Assembly: GCA_015234045.1 (NCBI GenBank)
Contig: JADFWU010000053.1
Coordinates: 1-20,518 of the forward strand
DNA: 20,518 nucleotides
From: Magnetococcales bacterium
GTDB lineage: Bacteria; Pseudomonadota; Magnetococcia; Magnetococcales; JADFWU01
Direction of reading: 5' to 3'
Within the stretch, counting starts at the first letter, position 1, and every line of letters begins with the position of its first letter. The position numbers and the translations under genes were made by a program. A model generated the notes under the pieces. That model was not told the DNA's origin. It made no database searches and saw only the letters and a program-made list of their open reading frames with translations. This document shows positions 1-8,073 of this stretch, in pieces.

Positions 1-65
1 GTGGGTGATATTTGACACGAGCATTAAGCCAGTTCATGAGATCCTTATCTTGAATTCCCGATTCT
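1..65 (-). repeat. 65-bp exact inverted repeat, copy A (3' end of kdsB)
   Basis: The reverse complement of bases 1-65 is identical to bases 9512-9576, and both copies are read in the same protein frame (residues E230-P250 here, E157-P177 there). Identity stops abruptly at base 65: the next bases are GAGAC before AGAATC here and GAGCT before AGAATC in the other copy. The repeat reaches the window edge, so its true length is unknown. The sequence fits the C-terminus of a Panacea protein better than that of KdsB, so this copy is probably the acquired one. Confidence 0.95.
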
Positions 66-751
66 GTCTCAACCACACGAATCCGGTAACCATTCTCCAA
101 TACACGAAGTTGTTCCAACCGCTCATACTTTTCCAGAGGTGAAGGGGGTAGTTTAGAAAACGTTTGTAAAAACTCTGTTCGATAAACGTATATGCCAACA
201 TGTCTACGCATTGCAGAAGGTATGGTTTGTACGCCGTGTGGCCACTCTGCAAACGCATCCCGGTCAAAGGGAATCGGTGCCCGCGAGAAATAGAGAGCAA
301 AACCTGTTAGATCACAGACCACTTTCACCACATTGGGATCCATCACCTCACGCATAGTGTGGATGGAATGAGCCAATGTACTCATTGGAATTGAGGCATC
401 CTGTCTCAGTGGTGAAACCGCCTCATCAATAACATTAGGCTGAAGGAAAGGCTCGTCTCCTTGGATATTGACCACAATATCCACATCCAACTGGCGGGCT
501 ACTTCCGCTACACGATCTGTACCAGACACATGGTCTGATCTGGTCATCATCACTGAACCATTATGCGCTTTAACAGCGTCATAGATGCGTTGGTCATCGG
601 TGGCCACAACCACATGATCCACATCCGCCTGGGCGGCCTGCTCCAAAACCCGAACGATCATAGGCCTACCACCGATATCTGCCAGTGGTTTTCCAGGTAA
701 ACGGGTAGATGCAAAACGGGCTGGAATGACAACGGCTACTTTATCCACCAT
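1..751 (-). CDS. kdsB: 3-deoxy-manno-octulosonate cytidylyltransferase (CMP-Kdo synthetase), 3'-partial, with an atypical tail
   Basis: KdsB makes CMP-Kdo from Kdo and CTP in the cytoplasm, the activated sugar that joins lipid A to the LPS core. The frame opens at ATG 751-749 and stays open to base 1 (250 codons, no stop). It shows the N-terminal nucleotide-binding motif IPARFASTRLPGKPL (residues 9-23), the ATDD segment, SGTDR (76-80), the metal-site motif NIQGDEP (95-101) and the late KdsB motif LEQLRVLENGYRIRVVET. From residue 230 the protein stops looking like KdsB. The expected VDTPEDL motif, whose Asp (Asp235 in E. coli) is a metal ligand, is absent. Instead there are 21 residues identical to the end of the Panacea-domain protein at 9045-9596. 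AGAGG lies 9 bases before the ATG, and the gene follows the DUF3108 gene by 11 bp. The KdsB identity of residues 1-229 is certain. Whether the tail is real, and whether the enzyme works, is not. Confidence 0.9.
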   Translation of the reverse strand, partial: MVDKVAVVIPARFASTRLPGKPLADIGGRPMIVRVLEQAAQADVDHVVVATDDQRIYDAVKAHNGSVMMTRSDHVSGTDRVAEVARQLDVDIVVNIQGDEPFLQPNVIDEAVSPLRQDASIPMSTLAHSIHTMREVMDPNVVKVVCDLTGFALYFSRAPIPFDRDAFAEWPHGVQTIPSAMRRHVGIYVYRTEFLQTFSKLPPSPLEKYERLEQLRVLENGYRIRVVETESGIQDKDLMNWLNARVKYHP

Positions 752-762
752 ATACTGGGCCT

Positions 763-1647
763 CTATCGATCCTCAACTTCTTCTACGATTTTTCCAGAAC
801 CACCACGGCCATCCTGAAATTCCGTCAAATCAATGGCGACAGCACCAATCTTGACCTGTGCTTCAACCCGCAAGGGTAGACGTCTTTCATCATTGGTCAA
901 CCAAATGATCAATTGTCCCTTCAAACGAAACAGCTTGGAGGTCTTTAACTGAGGGTAAACGGGCATGGCATCAAACCAACCCATAGGCGTATAAATCCGC
1001 TGCGCTTTACCAACACGCACTTCAGCGTTATACCACTTACCACCATCAATTATGGGAACTTTGACTGTTGATTGCGGTTGGAGATTCTTTAGGAGCCGTA
1101 AACCATAGAAGGAAGAGATAGGGTCGTTGACGTTGACCGGAATATCCTTCACCACTCTATTTTTACCGCTTTTCTTTCCGTTTTTCCGCTCGGTAAATAC
1201 CACTTCATTGGTGGTGCGGTCAAATTTTGATTCAGCATATCGGATAAGATCGTCCTCTTTTTGGGATTTTAAATAGTAATCTGAACGCAAGGCATTATCT
1301 ACAATCCGACCTTTGGCTTGCAGACGATCTTTCACTTGAAAAAAGAAATCCACTGCACCGATGGAGTCCAATGTCACATCAATATCGTAACTATCATCAC
1401 TCGGCTGCTTGAATTTCATGATCGAGATACCAGCCGGAAAGCCCATCCAGTGTAAATTAAACACCAACCGTTCGCCATCCACCGGACCAAGACGTGTTTG
1501 TGTGGTTTGCTGTTGATTTTGCAGTTGATCGGTTTGGACAGGTTCAGACGGTATTACTGTTTCTGCCTGTATGGGCAGAACATGCCAGCTGGCAAGCAGT
1601 GTCAACAACATCAACCAACGTCGTTTTCTTTTTCTCGATTGTTTCAT
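763..1647 (-). CDS. DUF3108 domain-containing exported protein
   Basis: The ORF can begin at codon 1713, but the better start is ATG 1647-1645. It is preceded by an AGG-type ribosome site about 6 bases upstream, and translation then begins directly with a signal peptide: basic KQSRKRKRRW, a hydrophobic LMLLTLLASW core and a likely cleavage after IQA. This gives 294 residues. The mature part resembles the DUF3108 family of periplasmic, beta-rich proteins: an early GERLVFNLHWMGFPAG segment, VTLDSIGAVDFFFQVKDR, NDPISSFYGLR, and a C-terminal IIWLTNDERRLPLRVEAQVKIGAV stretch. The molecular role of the family is not known. Its place directly upstream of kdsB and beside heptose genes suggests an envelope job. 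It probably forms a two-gene transcript with kdsB, divergent from gmhB. Family assignment is from memory of these motifs and is moderately sure. Confidence 0.8.
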   Translation of the reverse strand: MKQSRKRKRRWLMLLTLLASWHVLPIQAETVIPSEPVQTDQLQNQQQTTQTRLGPVDGERLVFNLHWMGFPAGISIMKFKQPSDDSYDIDVTLDSIGAVDFFFQVKDRLQAKGRIVDNALRSDYYLKSQKEDDLIRYAESKFDRTTNEVVFTERKNGKKSGKNRVVKDIPVNVNDPISSFYGLRLLKNLQPQSTVKVPIIDGGKWYNAEVRVGKAQRIYTPMGWFDAMPVYPQLKTSKLFRLKGQLIIWLTNDERRLPLRVEAQVKIGAVAIDLTEFQDGRGGSGKIVEEVEDR

Positions 1648-1768
1648 CAAAGACCTGCCTATCTGAAAACCAAATGCTGAAACTATGTTGAAAACGGTGT
1701 TTTCACTCAGCATGGTTTGAAGCTATTGTCATTCTCTCACGCTTCCGCCATAGTGACGGTGTATGCCA

Positions 1769-1797
1769 TTGTAGAGAATTTATGTTGATTATCTAAT
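1769..1797 (+). promoter_or_regulatory. Possible promoter for the gmhB operon
   Basis: In the divergent spacer between the DUF3108 gene and gmhB, TTGTAG (1769-1774) is followed after 17 bases by TCTAAT (1792-1797). The -10 is a 5/6 match, the -35 only 3/6. It lies 18 bases before the gmhB ATG, which leaves a very short leader. The remaining spacer must also hold the promoter for the minus-strand genes, but I see no convincing motif for it. Confidence 0.3.
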
Positions 1798-1815
1798 TGT
1801 GGAAAAGCAATCTTC

Positions 1816-2376
1816 ATGCCGTTGAATAATCGCACGACCTCAACGATCAAAACCATATTATTGGACCGAGATGGTGTACTGAATACCGACCGGTTCGACT
1901 ATGTCTATACACCGGACCAATTGGCACCCATTCCAGAAGCCTTACGCGCTTTACGGCTGCTCAAACAAGCCAGATACCGCATTATTGTGATCACCAATCA
2001 AGCCTGTATCGGTCGCGGTCTGATCACAGAGGATCAACTGACGGCCATTCATCAGCAATTAATCAGTCTGGTTGAAGCGGCTGGCAGTGCCATTGACGAT
2101 ATTTTCTACTGTCCACATCATCCTGACGATGGGTGCAATTGCCGGAAACCGTTACCCGGTCTCATTGACCAAGCCCACAGTAAATGGTCGTTCGAACGGT
2201 CGGAGACCTGGCTGGTTGGTGATTCTCTGCGCGATATCCAAGCAGGTAACCAAGCGGGGTGCAAAACAGCCATGGTGCGTACCGGTCATGGTATGGAACA
2301 CTGCAAGAAAGTGACTGACACGCCGGTCTATGATGATTTGCTGGATTTTGTTCAAAATGCGCTGGGACTCTCCTGA
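1816..2376 (+). CDS. gmhB: D-glycero-beta-D-manno-heptose 1,7-bisphosphate 7-phosphatase
   Basis: GmhB removes the 7-phosphate from heptose 1,7-bisphosphate, the step between the two HldE activities in ADP-heptose synthesis. It is a 186-residue HAD-superfamily protein. Motif I is LLDRDGVLN (about residues 16-24, nucleophile and general acid aspartates), motif II ITNQA (about 59-63), and the later acidic motif is VGDSLRDIQAG. The zinc-binding insertion typical of GmhB is present as CPHHPDDGCNCRKP, with three Cys and a His. Length agrees with the family (about 190). It is the first gene of the plus-strand heptose/lipid A operon and is followed 35 bp later by hldE, the enzyme it cooperates with. 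The related histidinol-phosphatase family shares the fold, but the heptose neighbours settle the choice. Confidence 0.95.
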   Translation: MPLNNRTTSTIKTILLDRDGVLNTDRFDYVYTPDQLAPIPEALRALRLLKQARYRIIVITNQACIGRGLITEDQLTAIHQQLISLVEAAGSAIDDIFYCPHHPDDGCNCRKPLPGLIDQAHSKWSFERSETWLVGDSLRDIQAGNQAGCKTAMVRTGHGMEHCKKVTDTPVYDDLLDFVQNALGLS

Positions 2377-2411
2377 TCCCGGCTACCACTTATTTTTCAG
2401 GAATCTAAACC

Positions 2412-3920
2412 GTGTTTTCCAATATTGACTTGGTCTCAAAATCGCTAAAATCCGCATTTTATGGCCGCACTATCATGGTGATAGGCGATTTAATGTTGGA
2501 TCGCTATTTATGGGGCAGTGTTTCCCGAATTTCTCCTGAAGCACCTGTGCCAGTGGTACGTCTCAAACGGGAAACCGAACAGTGCGGCGGCGCGGCCAAC
2601 GTTGCGTTTAATCTGGTCAATCTTGGTATACAGCCGATTATTGCCGGTGTGGTAGGCCGAGATAGTGAAGGGCGTCGTCTGCAAGGCCTGCTCAATTCGG
2701 CAGATATCGATATTCAAGGCGTGATCACCGTCGATCATATACCAACCATCACTAAAACCCGCATCATCGGCGGTCATCAACAGATGCTGCGCCTGGATCG
2801 TGAGGTCAACTACAGCTTACCGCAGAACCATCACCAAATGTTGATGGATCGCATTCTAACGATCCTCAAAACCGACACACCGGCGGTTATTCTGCTCTCC
2901 GACTACGCCAAAGGGGTTCTGACTCCTACTCTGTGTCAGGAGATCATAGCAACTGCCCGGCGAATGGACATACCGGTATTGGTAGATCCAAAGGGATCAG
3001 CATATCACAAATATCGCGGTGCTTCGGTCCTCTCGCCCAATCGGTCTGAACTGGCTACGGCTGTGCGCCGTCCCGATGAAGAGTTGGCCACGCAATTGAT
3101 GGCTGGCGAGATTCTGCGTGAGAATTTGGAACTGGATTATCTGGTTGTCACACTGAGTGAACTGGGTATTGCGTTGGTAGATGATGCCGGCATTCGGCGC
3201 ATTCCATCAGTGGCTCGGGAAGTGTTTGATGTTTCTGGTGCTGGCGATACGGTTATCAGTACCCTCGCCGCCGGCCTGGCGGCTGGACTGGACCGTATGG
3301 ACGCGCTGGTACTGGCCAACGTCGCTGCGGGTGTGGTGGTGGGAAAACTGGGCACACTGCCCATTACGCGACCGGAATTAAGCCGCGCTGTCAGCAATGA
3401 AAATGCTTTGGGCGAATCGAAAAAAATCTGCAATTGGGAACAAGTGGGCACACTGGTGGATGGTTGGCGCAATCAGGGAGATCGTATTGTGTTTACCAAC
3501 GGCTGTTTTGATCTACTGCATGCTGGTCATGTAAGCTATCTGGAAGCGGCACGCATGCATGGTCATCGACTGGTGGTTGGGCTAAACTCCGATAGCTCGG
3601 TCAAGCGCCTGAAGGGTGAAAGCCGTCCAATCATTCAACAACAGGATCGTGCTCGGGTACTGTCCGCTATTGCCTCTGTCGATGCCGTGGTGATTTTTGA
3701 TCAGGATACACCGTTGGAGCTGATACAGCGCTTGAGGCCGGATGTGCTTGCCAAGGGTGCGGACTACAGTGAAAATGAAGTCGTCGGCGGTGATGTGGTA
3801 AAATCCTGGGGCGGCTCCATTGAACTGATTCCTCTGATTACAGGACGTTCCAGTTCAACAATAGTTGAAAAAATCAATAAAAACGATGCCGAAGAGAGTA
3901 TTGATCCGGTTTCTTCATGA
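2412..3920 (+). CDS. hldE: Bifunctional heptose 7-phosphate kinase / heptose 1-phosphate adenylyltransferase
   Basis: HldE phosphorylates D-glycero-D-manno-heptose 7-phosphate at C1 and, after GmhB, adenylates heptose 1-phosphate. Both domains are visible. The N-terminal ribokinase-like domain (about residues 15-325) has VIGDLMLDRYLWG, RISPEAPVPV, CGGAANVA and the C-terminal kinase signature SGAGDTV (near residue 276, catalytic Asp). The nucleotidyltransferase domain (about 350-490) has FTNGCFDLLHAGH (near residue 360, with the HxGH motif), LNSDSSVKRLKG and LAKGADY. The protein has 502 residues, slightly longer than E. coli HldE (477), mainly from a short N-terminal extension and a C-terminal tail. 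The start is GTG 2412, with AGGA about 8 bases before it. It lies between gmhB and hldD, so three of the core enzymes of ADP-heptose synthesis are together. I do not see gmhA in the window. Confidence 0.97.
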   Translation: MFSNIDLVSKSLKSAFYGRTIMVIGDLMLDRYLWGSVSRISPEAPVPVVRLKRETEQCGGAANVAFNLVNLGIQPIIAGVVGRDSEGRRLQGLLNSADIDIQGVITVDHIPTITKTRIIGGHQQMLRLDREVNYSLPQNHHQMLMDRILTILKTDTPAVILLSDYAKGVLTPTLCQEIIATARRMDIPVLVDPKGSAYHKYRGASVLSPNRSELATAVRRPDEELATQLMAGEILRENLELDYLVVTLSELGIALVDDAGIRRIPSVAREVFDVSGAGDTVISTLAAGLAAGLDRMDALVLANVAAGVVVGKLGTLPITRPELSRAVSNENALGESKKICNWEQVGTLVDGWRNQGDRIVFTNGCFDLLHAGHVSYLEAARMHGHRLVVGLNSDSSVKRLKGESRPIIQQQDRARVLSAIASVDAVVIFDQDTPLELIQRLRPDVLAKGADYSENEVVGGDVVKSWGGSIELIPLITGRSSSTIVEKINKNDAEESIDPVSS

Positions 3921-3988
3921 CATCATCCATGGCATGATTTCGACAACGGGCAACAGCGGTATTCTTAGACAAACGGTTAGGTGATTTG

Positions 3989-4945
3989 ATGGTTATTGTC
4001 ACAGGCGGTGCAGGATTTATCGGCTCAAACCTGATACATGGGCTTAACCAACACGGCGAAACCGATATCCTCGTGGTGGATAATCTCGAAAAAGGTGAAA
4101 AGTTTCTCAATATTCGAGATCTTTCGTTTGCAGATTTCATGGATAAGCAGGAGTTTCGTTCCAAACTGCAATCCGGTCTATTCAAGCACGCCAATGTGCA
4201 AGCCATTTTCCATCAAGGTGCCTGTTCCGATACCATGGAGTATAATGGCCGCTATATGATGGATAATAATTTCACCTATTCCAAAGAGTTACTCCATTTT
4301 TCCATCAGTCATGAAGTACCATTTGTCTATGCATCCAGCGCGGCGGTTTACGGCGATGGTACTCGGTTTTCCGAGATTCCTGAAAACGAAAAACCGTTGA
4401 ATGTCTATGGCTACTCAAAACTGCTGTTTGATCAATATGCCGGTCAGCACTATAAGAATGCTCGCAGCACCGTCGCAGGCCTGCGTTATTTTAATGTCTA
4501 TGGTCCACGAGAAGGCCATAAAGGGCGTATGGCTTCCATGGTGACTCAGTTGCATAATCAACTGGATCAAACTGGTGAGGCAGTTCTGTTTGAAGGGACC
4601 GGCGGCTATGGCAACGGTGAACAGCGGCGTGATTTTCTTCATGTCCATGATGCTGTAAAAGTGAATCTGTTTTTTGCCGATGGCCCACCAAAGCACGGTG
4701 CATTCAATGTTGGCACCGGTGCCAGCCGCTCTTTCAATGATATCGCAAACACATTGATTGGCTTGAAGGGCAAAGGTGAGATCCGCTATAGAGCCATGCC
4801 TGAAGGATTGGCTGAAAAATACCAAAGCTTTACTGAGGCGGATATCAGCAGTTTGAGAGCTGTAGGCTACTTGACACCGTTTTCCTCTCTTGAAGAGGGC
4901 ATCAAAGCCTCTTTTCATCTCTCTGCCAAAACAAAAAAGGCGTGA
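3989..4945 (+). CDS. hldD: ADP-L-glycero-D-manno-heptose 6-epimerase
   Basis: HldD inverts C6 of ADP-D-glycero-D-manno-heptose to give the L,D form used by core heptosyltransferases. It is an extended short-chain dehydrogenase/reductase of 318 residues (E. coli 310). The Rossmann motif is VTGGAGFIGSN (residues 4-14), followed by VVDNL. The epimerase features HQGACSDT, YASSAAVYG and the catalytic YGYSK (Tyr-x3-Lys) are present, with RYFNVYGPRE and DFLHVHDAV further on. A TTG at 3986 also opens the frame, but ATG 3989 has AGGTGA at a normal distance (5-6 bases) and gives the usual MVIVTGGAGF start. It follows hldE by 68 bp. Nothing unusual is seen. Confidence 0.96.
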   Translation: MVIVTGGAGFIGSNLIHGLNQHGETDILVVDNLEKGEKFLNIRDLSFADFMDKQEFRSKLQSGLFKHANVQAIFHQGACSDTMEYNGRYMMDNNFTYSKELLHFSISHEVPFVYASSAAVYGDGTRFSEIPENEKPLNVYGYSKLLFDQYAGQHYKNARSTVAGLRYFNVYGPREGHKGRMASMVTQLHNQLDQTGEAVLFEGTGGYGNGEQRRDFLHVHDAVKVNLFFADGPPKHGAFNVGTGASRSFNDIANTLIGLKGKGEIRYRAMPEGLAEKYQSFTEADISSLRAVGYLTPFSSLEEGIKASFHLSAKTKKA

Positions 4946-5025
4946 GCATGTTGAGGCGGATTTGATACAAAATTCATTCAACCGCGTAATTCCTATCCAT
5001 AAAGAGCCTGTCACGGAAACCAATC

Positions 5026-6039
5026 ATGGCCAGAGATGAATTACGGGCCGGTCACTATCTGGAGTGGATTCTCCTGCGTTGGTTGATCAGCCAGGTCAAC
5101 AAAGGCAGCATGGCGGATGCCTACCGCCGTATCCAACGCCTGACCCGTTATCTTGCCCGACCTATCCTGCGTTCCGAATGGGCTTGGGCCAATGCTAATC
5201 TGCACTTGGTATACGGTGATAATCTGAGCGCACAACAGCGGGATTTTCTTGCCAGACGCGCTTTCGAAAACATCCTGTTCAGCCATGTGGAAGGATTGCG
5301 GGCCTGGGATACCGCATTCGACACCACGCCTGCCCAACCGCTTATAGATGCTACGGCCCTGGGCCGTCCAATGATCATCGCTGCGATCCATATAGGCGCT
5401 TGGGAACCTGGCATGTATCAGATTGGCAAACTCGGTGTGCCGCTAACAGCGGTCTATCGTCATGCCAACAATCCATTGAGCGAACGGGAATTTCAAAAAG
5501 CGCGCGATCAGTATGGTATCGGATTTATCAGACGCAATGAGCCGCGTGCATTTATCAACGTACTGAAACGCAATCAAGCCCTTGGTCTGATGTTGGATAT
5601 CAACGTTAAACGCAATGGGATTACCGCACCATTTCTAGGCGTGGATGCTCAATGCGCGCCGGGCACTGCCCGATTGGCAGCCCGTTTCCAAGCATTGGTG
5701 GTGCCGGTTATGGCCAACCGCAACACACCAGGACACGCCACCCTACGCGCCCTTCCCGCTTTGGAACCACCCGCCAAACGCGCTGATACCGCCACTCTGC
5801 AAGCCTTTACTGCAAAAATAAACGCATCGGTCGCACCCTGGGTGCATGAATATGCCGAACAGTACAACTGGCTGCATTCCCGTTGGCGCAGTCGTTCGGA
5901 TGGCACGCTATGGAAACCAGAAGATGCCCTGGCCCATAAACGACCGCATGCCGAGTATGCTCCCCTTTCAAAACGGGTGGAAAACTTGATTAATCAATCA
6001 GTAAAGAATGAGCCATCCCATCGGAATCAATCGGAATGA
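5026..6039 (+). CDS. Lysophospholipid/lipid A acyltransferase family protein (LpxL/HtrB type)
   Basis: Members of this family add secondary acyl chains to Kdo2-lipid A at the inner membrane. The 337-residue protein carries the catalytic block as AAIHIGAWEPG, with His122 and Glu127 matching the family HxxxxE (usual form HFGNWE). It is followed by the second block VYRHANNPLSE and by MLDINVKRNGITAPFLGVDAQCAPGTARLA, which corresponds to the usual DQ.....G...PFFG.....TGP region. Unlike E. coli LpxL there is no obvious N-terminal membrane anchor: the first 60 residues are amphipathic and basic. The ATG at 5026 lacks a strong ribosome site. The stop overlaps the start of the next gene (ATGA at 6036-6039), which indicates coupling. 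The paralogues lpxL, lpxM and lpxP cannot be separated by eye, so no symbol is given. Confidence 0.88.
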   Translation: MARDELRAGHYLEWILLRWLISQVNKGSMADAYRRIQRLTRYLARPILRSEWAWANANLHLVYGDNLSAQQRDFLARRAFENILFSHVEGLRAWDTAFDTTPAQPLIDATALGRPMIIAAIHIGAWEPGMYQIGKLGVPLTAVYRHANNPLSEREFQKARDQYGIGFIRRNEPRAFINVLKRNQALGLMLDINVKRNGITAPFLGVDAQCAPGTARLAARFQALVVPVMANRNTPGHATLRALPALEPPAKRADTATLQAFTAKINASVAPWVHEYAEQYNWLHSRWRSRSDGTLWKPEDALAHKRPHAEYAPLSKRVENLINQSVKNEPSHRNQSE

Positions 6040-7520
6040 AAACACCCTCTCAACGCTCTGCCTGGTTGATTCTATTCGGCTTGATGGCGTGCCAAACCCT
6101 GTTTTGGACCCTGATTCCCTCTTTAACCCATATCAGCATGCCGTTGGATGTCGTTGAAGGATTGGCTTGGGGGCATGAATGGCAATGGGGCTACTATAAA
6201 CATCCACCCCTGCCTTCCTGGTTGCTGGAAGCCAGTTTTACCGCTTTAGGCGATGTTGGCCCCTTTTTATTAAGCCAGTTGACCATCTCACTGGCCTATT
6301 TTTTTGTTTTTCTATTGGCTAAAGAGATCTATGACACTCGGCGGGCGTTGATCGGTACTGCATTACTCACTGGTGTTTATTATTTCTCGCTACCAACGCC
6401 AGAGTACAACCACAACATCGCCCAAATTCCTCTTTGGGCGGCAGGTATTTTCTTTTTCTATAAAGCCCTTCAAACCCGCGCTTTACTGTGGTGGTTCTGC
6501 TTGGGCACAGCACTGGGATTGGGCCTACTGACCAAATACTCTGTCCTGGTGCTTATGGCGGTAATCGGGCTTTACCTTCTGCTATCAAAGCAACACCGAA
6601 ACATGCTACTCAGCTTTGGCCCCTATCTGGCTTTGGCGATAACACTATTGGTCATCACACCGCATATTCAGTGGCTCATCGACCATGATTTCCTACCCTT
6701 TCGCTATGTAGAAAAACGCGCTGGTATGGCCATGGTTCTATGGTTGCGTCCAATCGCCAGTATTAAATTTCTGTCGGCTCAATTGGCTGACCATCTCCCC
6801 ATGCTGATTATACTGGTCACTGCTGGCCTGTATAGAAAATCCTCTATTTCAAGCAGAAACAGCACCCTTTCCCAAACAGACCGGCGTTTTTTACTGGCAT
6901 TTGGACTCGGGCCGGTTTTACTGGTCTCTTTGGTGCCCTTATTCACCGGAATGGGCCTACGCAGCATGTGGGGCACGCCACTGTTTACACTGTCTGGCTT
7001 ACTGATAGTCTCTCTACTGCCGGTGGATCAGGAAAACGTTAAAATCAAACGCTTCACCTATGCAGTCATCGCCTTACTGGTCACTATGCCAATGGCCTAT
7101 GGTGCAAAAGCGCTCTACGGCTGGAAAATCGCCAAAAAAGCCAACCGTCTGGAGTGGCCTGATCAAGAGATCACCCAACGCATGATGTATAACTGGAATT
7201 CGAACAATAAAAACTGCCCATTGAAAATTGTCGGCGGCTCCGACTGGCTGGGCGGTATGATCAGCTTACGCGCAGAAAAGCGCCCAAGCCTGTTATTCGA
7301 TGGGAATTTTGAGATTTCACCGTGGATTACACCCGAACAGGTACAACAACACGGTGCCTTGCTGGTGTGGAAGGTGAAAAACGATCAGCCATCTATTCCA
7401 GAGGCTTTCAAAGCACTGCCTGGATTTGCCCTGGGCGGTATGGAGTCCTTCAACTGGCCTCGGGCTGGCACCAAGTTTGCGCCGTTGACCCTTGGTTGGG
7501 GAATGGTGCCTTGTGGATGA
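6036..7520 (+). CDS. Glycosyltransferase family 39 (ArnT/PMT-like) integral membrane protein
   Basis: GT39 enzymes move a sugar from a polyprenyl-phosphate donor to an acceptor on the periplasmic side of the inner membrane; ArnT, which modifies lipid A, is the best-known bacterial example. The 494-residue protein has an N-terminal hydrophobic segment (LILFGLMACQTLFWTLIP), then a loop DVVEGLAWGHEWQWGYYKHPPLPSWLL. That loop matches the family pattern of an acidic residue followed by K.PPL.PWL. After it come about ten hydrophobic segments and a soluble C-terminal domain from about residue 380. It is translationally coupled to the acyltransferase (4-bp overlap), which supports a role in lipid A or core modification. 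Its donor could be made by the GT2 enzyme at 9619-10596. The specific sugar and acceptor cannot be read from sequence. It is the last host gene before the AT-rich segment. Confidence 0.85.
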   Translation: MKTPSQRSAWLILFGLMACQTLFWTLIPSLTHISMPLDVVEGLAWGHEWQWGYYKHPPLPSWLLEASFTALGDVGPFLLSQLTISLAYFFVFLLAKEIYDTRRALIGTALLTGVYYFSLPTPEYNHNIAQIPLWAAGIFFFYKALQTRALLWWFCLGTALGLGLLTKYSVLVLMAVIGLYLLLSKQHRNMLLSFGPYLALAITLLVITPHIQWLIDHDFLPFRYVEKRAGMAMVLWLRPIASIKFLSAQLADHLPMLIILVTAGLYRKSSISSRNSTLSQTDRRFLLAFGLGPVLLVSLVPLFTGMGLRSMWGTPLFTLSGLLIVSLLPVDQENVKIKRFTYAVIALLVTMPMAYGAKALYGWKIAKKANRLEWPDQEITQRMMYNWNSNNKNCPLKIVGGSDWLGGMISLRAEKRPSLLFDGNFEISPWITPEQVQQHGALLVWKVKNDQPSIPEAFKALPGFALGGMESFNWPRAGTKFAPLTLGWGMVPCG

Positions 7521-7586
7521 AATATTATTCACCCTTTCGCCATCTCGGAATAGAGATAAACAACCACTGTTACTGTGGGTTCAGAG

Positions 7587-7703
7587 ATGATTGCCAAAGT
7601 GAAGTATGGCAATATTGGCCATTTAGATCGTCTCAAAATCAGTTCGGGAGTTCCGATAGATGAATATTTAATTTTACGAAAAGAAGCACCAGTTTTCGAT
7701 TGA
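7587..7703 (+). CDS. Short ORF, unknown, possibly a gene remnant
   Basis: ATG 7587 opens 38 codons (MIAKVKYGNIGHLDRL at the start, LRKEAPVFD at the end) before TGA. No ribosome-binding site of usual form precedes it. The peptide is mixed, not low-complexity, so it could be a fragment of a decayed gene. I do not recognise it. It may be a chance ORF. Confidence 0.2.
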   Translation: MIAKVKYGNIGHLDRLKISSGVPIDEYLILRKEAPVFD

Positions 7704-7972
7704 TTTCAATGAACGCACACATCAAATGATTATGAAATTTATTGAAACCATGAGTCAAAAAAACAACACTAAATACAGTTAAATTGCAATAAGTTTCTAC
7801 TGGATATTATCAAGGAAGTATTATTTAACAATATGGCCCTGGCTGGTCTTACACCCCTGACAACTGATTTATTTTATGCAATAATTAGCTGTTTAGTGTA
7901 GACACATTCTGAAGTACCCGCCTCAAATCAATCTACAAAATTCCGGCAAGAATGAATCATGGCATGCTTGTT

Positions 7973-7994
7973 GCTGACAAACCATATTGACAGC
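7973..7994. promoter_or_regulatory. Inverted repeat upstream of the cyclase gene, possible operator
   Basis: GCTGACAA (7973-7980) and TTGACAGC (7987-7994) are inverted copies with one mismatch, separated by six bases. The right arm contains a perfect -35 hexamer (TTGACA), but no acceptable -10 lies 15-19 bases downstream. The repeat is 80 bases before the chosen cyclase start, a reasonable place for autoregulation of a two-gene module. The evidence is position and symmetry only. Confidence 0.3.
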
Positions 7995-8073
7995 AAGATG
8001 CTTGATGTGTGGTGATGCGAGATTTTTCTTCTCACTCATCATAATATTGGATTTTTACTGGAAAGATTCTTTA

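Larger units (their letters stand above)
7521..8073. other. AT-rich stretch without a clear gene, left part of the accessory segment
   Basis: These 553 bases separate the GT39 gene from the cyclase homologue. Composition drops sharply from that of the flanking LPS genes. I see no tRNA, no complete transposase and no clear terminator after GT39. Possible pieces are a 38-codon ORF (7587-7703), a 22-codon hydrophobic ORF (7833-7901, with a badly placed ribosome site), a weak TTGCAA/TATTAT promoter-like pair with only 15 bases between (7784-7810), and an inverted repeat (7973-7994). The stretch may be scar sequence left by insertion. Confidence 0.6.

Noticed and set aside
34-300. Minus-strand 88-codon ORF
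   Set aside because: It lies inside kdsB in another frame on the same strand. The kdsB frame has unmistakable motifs; this one has none.
4415-5023. Minus-strand 202-codon ORF opposite hldD
   Set aside because: It is antisense to most of the hldD 3' half, whose frame is well supported. Its composition reflects the complement of hldD codons, and no domain is seen.
7833-7901. 22-codon hydrophobic ORF (possible type I toxin-like peptide)
   Set aside because: The only ribosome-like site (AGGAAG) is 15 bases away, too far. The length is within chance expectation, and no antisense RNA promoter is apparent.
7987-8073. Longer N-terminus for the cyclase (TTG 7987 or ATG 8005) giving a membrane anchor
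   Set aside because: The hydrophobic run is only about 10-13 residues and is broken by charges. The ATG at 8074 has a better-placed ribosome site. The extension remains possible but is less likely.
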